Source of the DNA: Anaerolineaceae bacterium UBA4081
Lineage (GTDB): Bacteria > Chloroflexota > Anaerolineae > Anaerolineales > Anaerolineaceae
Assembly: GCA_002383615.1 (NCBI GenBank)
Contig: DFYN01000088.1
Span: 1,473-9,296, forward strand
Direction of reading: 5' to 3'
Length of the DNA stretch: 7,824 bases
The position numbers were made by a program, and so were the translations under genes. Positions 6,386 to 7,824 of the stretch are shown here, in pieces (the stretch's first letter is position 1; each line of letters opens with the position of its first letter). A model generated the notes under the pieces. It did not search any database and was not told where the DNA came from. It worked only from the letters and a program-made list of their open reading frames with translations.

Positions 6386-7824
6386 TTAGAATGTGATTTC
6401 CGCTTTATGCTCAACAGGTCCGCCCAGGTTGTCAGGTATGATACCTGCCATCATCAAACCAACCTGTTCTTTTGTGACCTCGTCAGCATTGACGACCGCA
6501 ATAATCTTGCCGCGGTACATGACCGCGATGCGGTCCGATAGTTCCATAATTTCATCTAATTCACACGAAACCAACAATACAGCGCAACCCTCATCCCGCT
6601 TTTTCACAATTTGGCTGTGAATATATTCAATAGAGCCAACATCCAAACCTCGTGTAGGTTGTGAGGCAACCAAGAGTTGGATAGGACGCGATAATTCACG
6701 GGCAATGATAACTTTTTGTTGATTGCCGCCCGAAAGCGAGCCGACGGCTGTCTCCGCTGAAGGTGTGCGGATGTCAAATTGCTCAATCAATTGTTTCGCA
6801 TTTTGTTGGATAACTTGTTTTTGTAATGAAACACCTTTCGCGAAAGGAGGAAGGTAGTAAGTACAGAGGATGAGGTTATCCTGAACCGGGAAAGGAAGAA
6901 CCAATCCTACCCGCTGCCGGTCTTCTGGCACATGCGCACTGCCCAGCTCCGTGATTTTTCGCGGGTTGGAATGGGTAATATCGGTTCCCAAGAGGTGGAC
7001 TTTTCCGCTGACGGGCGTATGCAAGCCTGTCAACGCATCCACCAATTCAGTTTGTCCGTTACCCTGCACCCCGGCGACGCCAACAATCTCGCCTGCACGA
7101 ACATCCAGGCTGACGTTATCTACAACAACCTGATTCTTAGAATCCGCCACAACCAGGTCACTGACCTCTAAGATAACCTCTTTGGGTTTGGCAACCTTCT
7201 TTTCAACCTCCAGCTGAACGGCGCGACCCACCATCATAGCTGCCAGAGAATTCCGGTCCGCCTCAGCAGGGATAGCCTCACCGACCACAGCGCCCCGTCG
7301 GATAACCATAATACGGTCAGCGACATCCAGCACTTCCCGCAGCTTGTGGGTAATAAAGATGATGGATTTACCCTGTTTCACAAGGGCACGCATGATTATG
7401 AACAGTTCATCCGCTTCCTGAGGAGTTAAAACGGCGGTAGGTTCGTCAAAAATGAGAATCTTGGCTTCCCTGTACAGTAGCTTAATAATTTCAACCCGTT
7501 GTTGGATGCCAACAGGCAGGTCACCCACATGAGCCGCGGGATCGACCTCCAAACCGTAGGTTTTGGAAATCTCTTGAATCCTTTTAGCAGCCGTAGGATG
7601 GTCCAGGAAATCACCCCATTTGACACTTTCCTCGCCCAGCATGATATTCTCGGTGACTGTGAAAACCGGAATAAGCATAAAATGCTGATGGACCATGCCA
7701 ATCCCTGCCCGAATGGCATCCGTGGGGGAATGGATGGAGACCTTTTTCCCATGGACGAATATCTCCCCTTCATCCGGTTGGTAAAGACCATAAAGGATAT
7801 TCATTAAAGTCGTCTTGCCAGCGC
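6386..7824 (-). CDS. Nucleoside/simple-sugar ABC importer ATPase with two nucleotide-binding domains, NupO/YufO-like, 5' end missing
   Basis: The reading frame stays open through the right edge. The first visible residues, AGKTTL followed by MNILYG, are the end of the first Walker A motif, so the Met at 7804 is not the start. Roughly 35-40 N-terminal residues are missing compared with the usual length of about 510. Counting that Met as 1, domain 1 has Q-loop Gln40, signature DLPVGIQQR (95-103), Walker B ILIFDEP (116-122) and switch His153. Domain 2 has the Lys-less Walker A GVQGNGQT (245-252), a good signature LSGGNQQK (357-364), a degenerate Walker B LLVASQP (377-383) and no switch His (VSCELDE, 412-418). 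This pattern fits the RbsA/YufO class (COG3845), in which a fused ATPase serves two permeases. With the two following permeases it forms a BMP-type nucleoside importer. RbsA-like sugar importers are the main alternative but normally have different permeases. Confidence 0.92.
   Translation of the reverse strand, partial: AGKTTLMNILYGLYQPDEGEIFVHGKKVSIHSPTDAIRAGIGMVHQHFMLIPVFTVTENIMLGEESVKWGDFLDHPTAAKRIQEISKTYGLEVDPAAHVGDLPVGIQQRVEIIKLLYREAKILIFDEPTAVLTPQEADELFIIMRALVKQGKSIIFITHKLREVLDVADRIMVIRRGAVVGEAIPAEADRNSLAAMMVGRAVQLEVEKKVAKPKEVILEVSDLVVADSKNQVVVDNVSLDVRAGEIVGVAGVQGNGQTELVDALTGLHTPVSGKVHLLGTDITHSNPRKITELGSAHVPEDRQRVGLVLPFPVQDNLILCTYYLPPFAKGVSLQKQVIQQNAKQLIEQFDIRTPSAETAVGSLSGGNQQKVIIARELSRPIQLLVASQPTRGLDVGSIEYIHSQIVKKRDEGCAVLLVSCELDEIMELSDRIAVMYRGKIIAVVNADEVTKEQVGLMMAGIIPDNLGGPVEHKAEITF

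Noticed and set aside
7802..7804. ATG at 7804 as the start of the importer ATPase
   Set aside because: The upstream in-frame codons to the window edge encode AGKTTL, the end of a Walker A motif, so this Met is internal and the gene is cut by the window edge.

Overview
All detectable genes lie on the minus strand, so transcription runs from high to low coordinates. The base composition looks close to half G+C. The genes are packed with overlaps or gaps of a few bases, and Shine-Dalgarno sites are recognisable. The left-edge lipoprotein carries a family-5 solute-binding segment with a short N-terminus and the pattern PDC-x-YGG ... KSIEA ... FTLC-x-PD. From memory I associate that pattern with Anaerolineae-type Chloroflexota. 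The organism guess is therefore a bacterium, possibly Anaerolineae, at low to moderate confidence. No phage, transposon, CRISPR, tRNA or rRNA signal was seen.

Right half (7824 down to 3820): an import cassette of the BMP-family nucleoside/simple-sugar ABC type, like Bacillus NupOPQ (YufOPQ) or the streptococcal RnsBCD genes. It holds a double-domain ATPase whose N-terminus runs off the right edge inside its first Walker A motif, then two dissimilar BPD_transp_2 permeases. The BMP lipoprotein receptor that normally goes with these would be expected just beyond the right edge. A hairpin after the second permease (3775-3801) marks the probable end of this operon.

Left-centre (3739 down to 391): an ABC-2 export operon of the NatA/NatB (YhaQ/YhaP) type. 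It holds one ATPase followed by two paralogous permeases, joined by a 4-base and a 1-base overlap. The ATPase probably dimerises and drives a heterodimer of the two permeases. The substrate cannot be read from the sequence; sodium, drugs and peptides are all precedents in the family.

Left edge (390 down to 1): a 107-base spacer holds a perfect 9-bp inverted repeat that interlocks with a consensus sigma-70-type promoter (TTGACA, 16 bases, TATAAT). This promoter drives a lipoprotein gene that continues past the left edge. The window is mainly ordinary transport genes. The most interesting piece is this promoter/inverted-repeat arrangement; no undescribed system could be supported.
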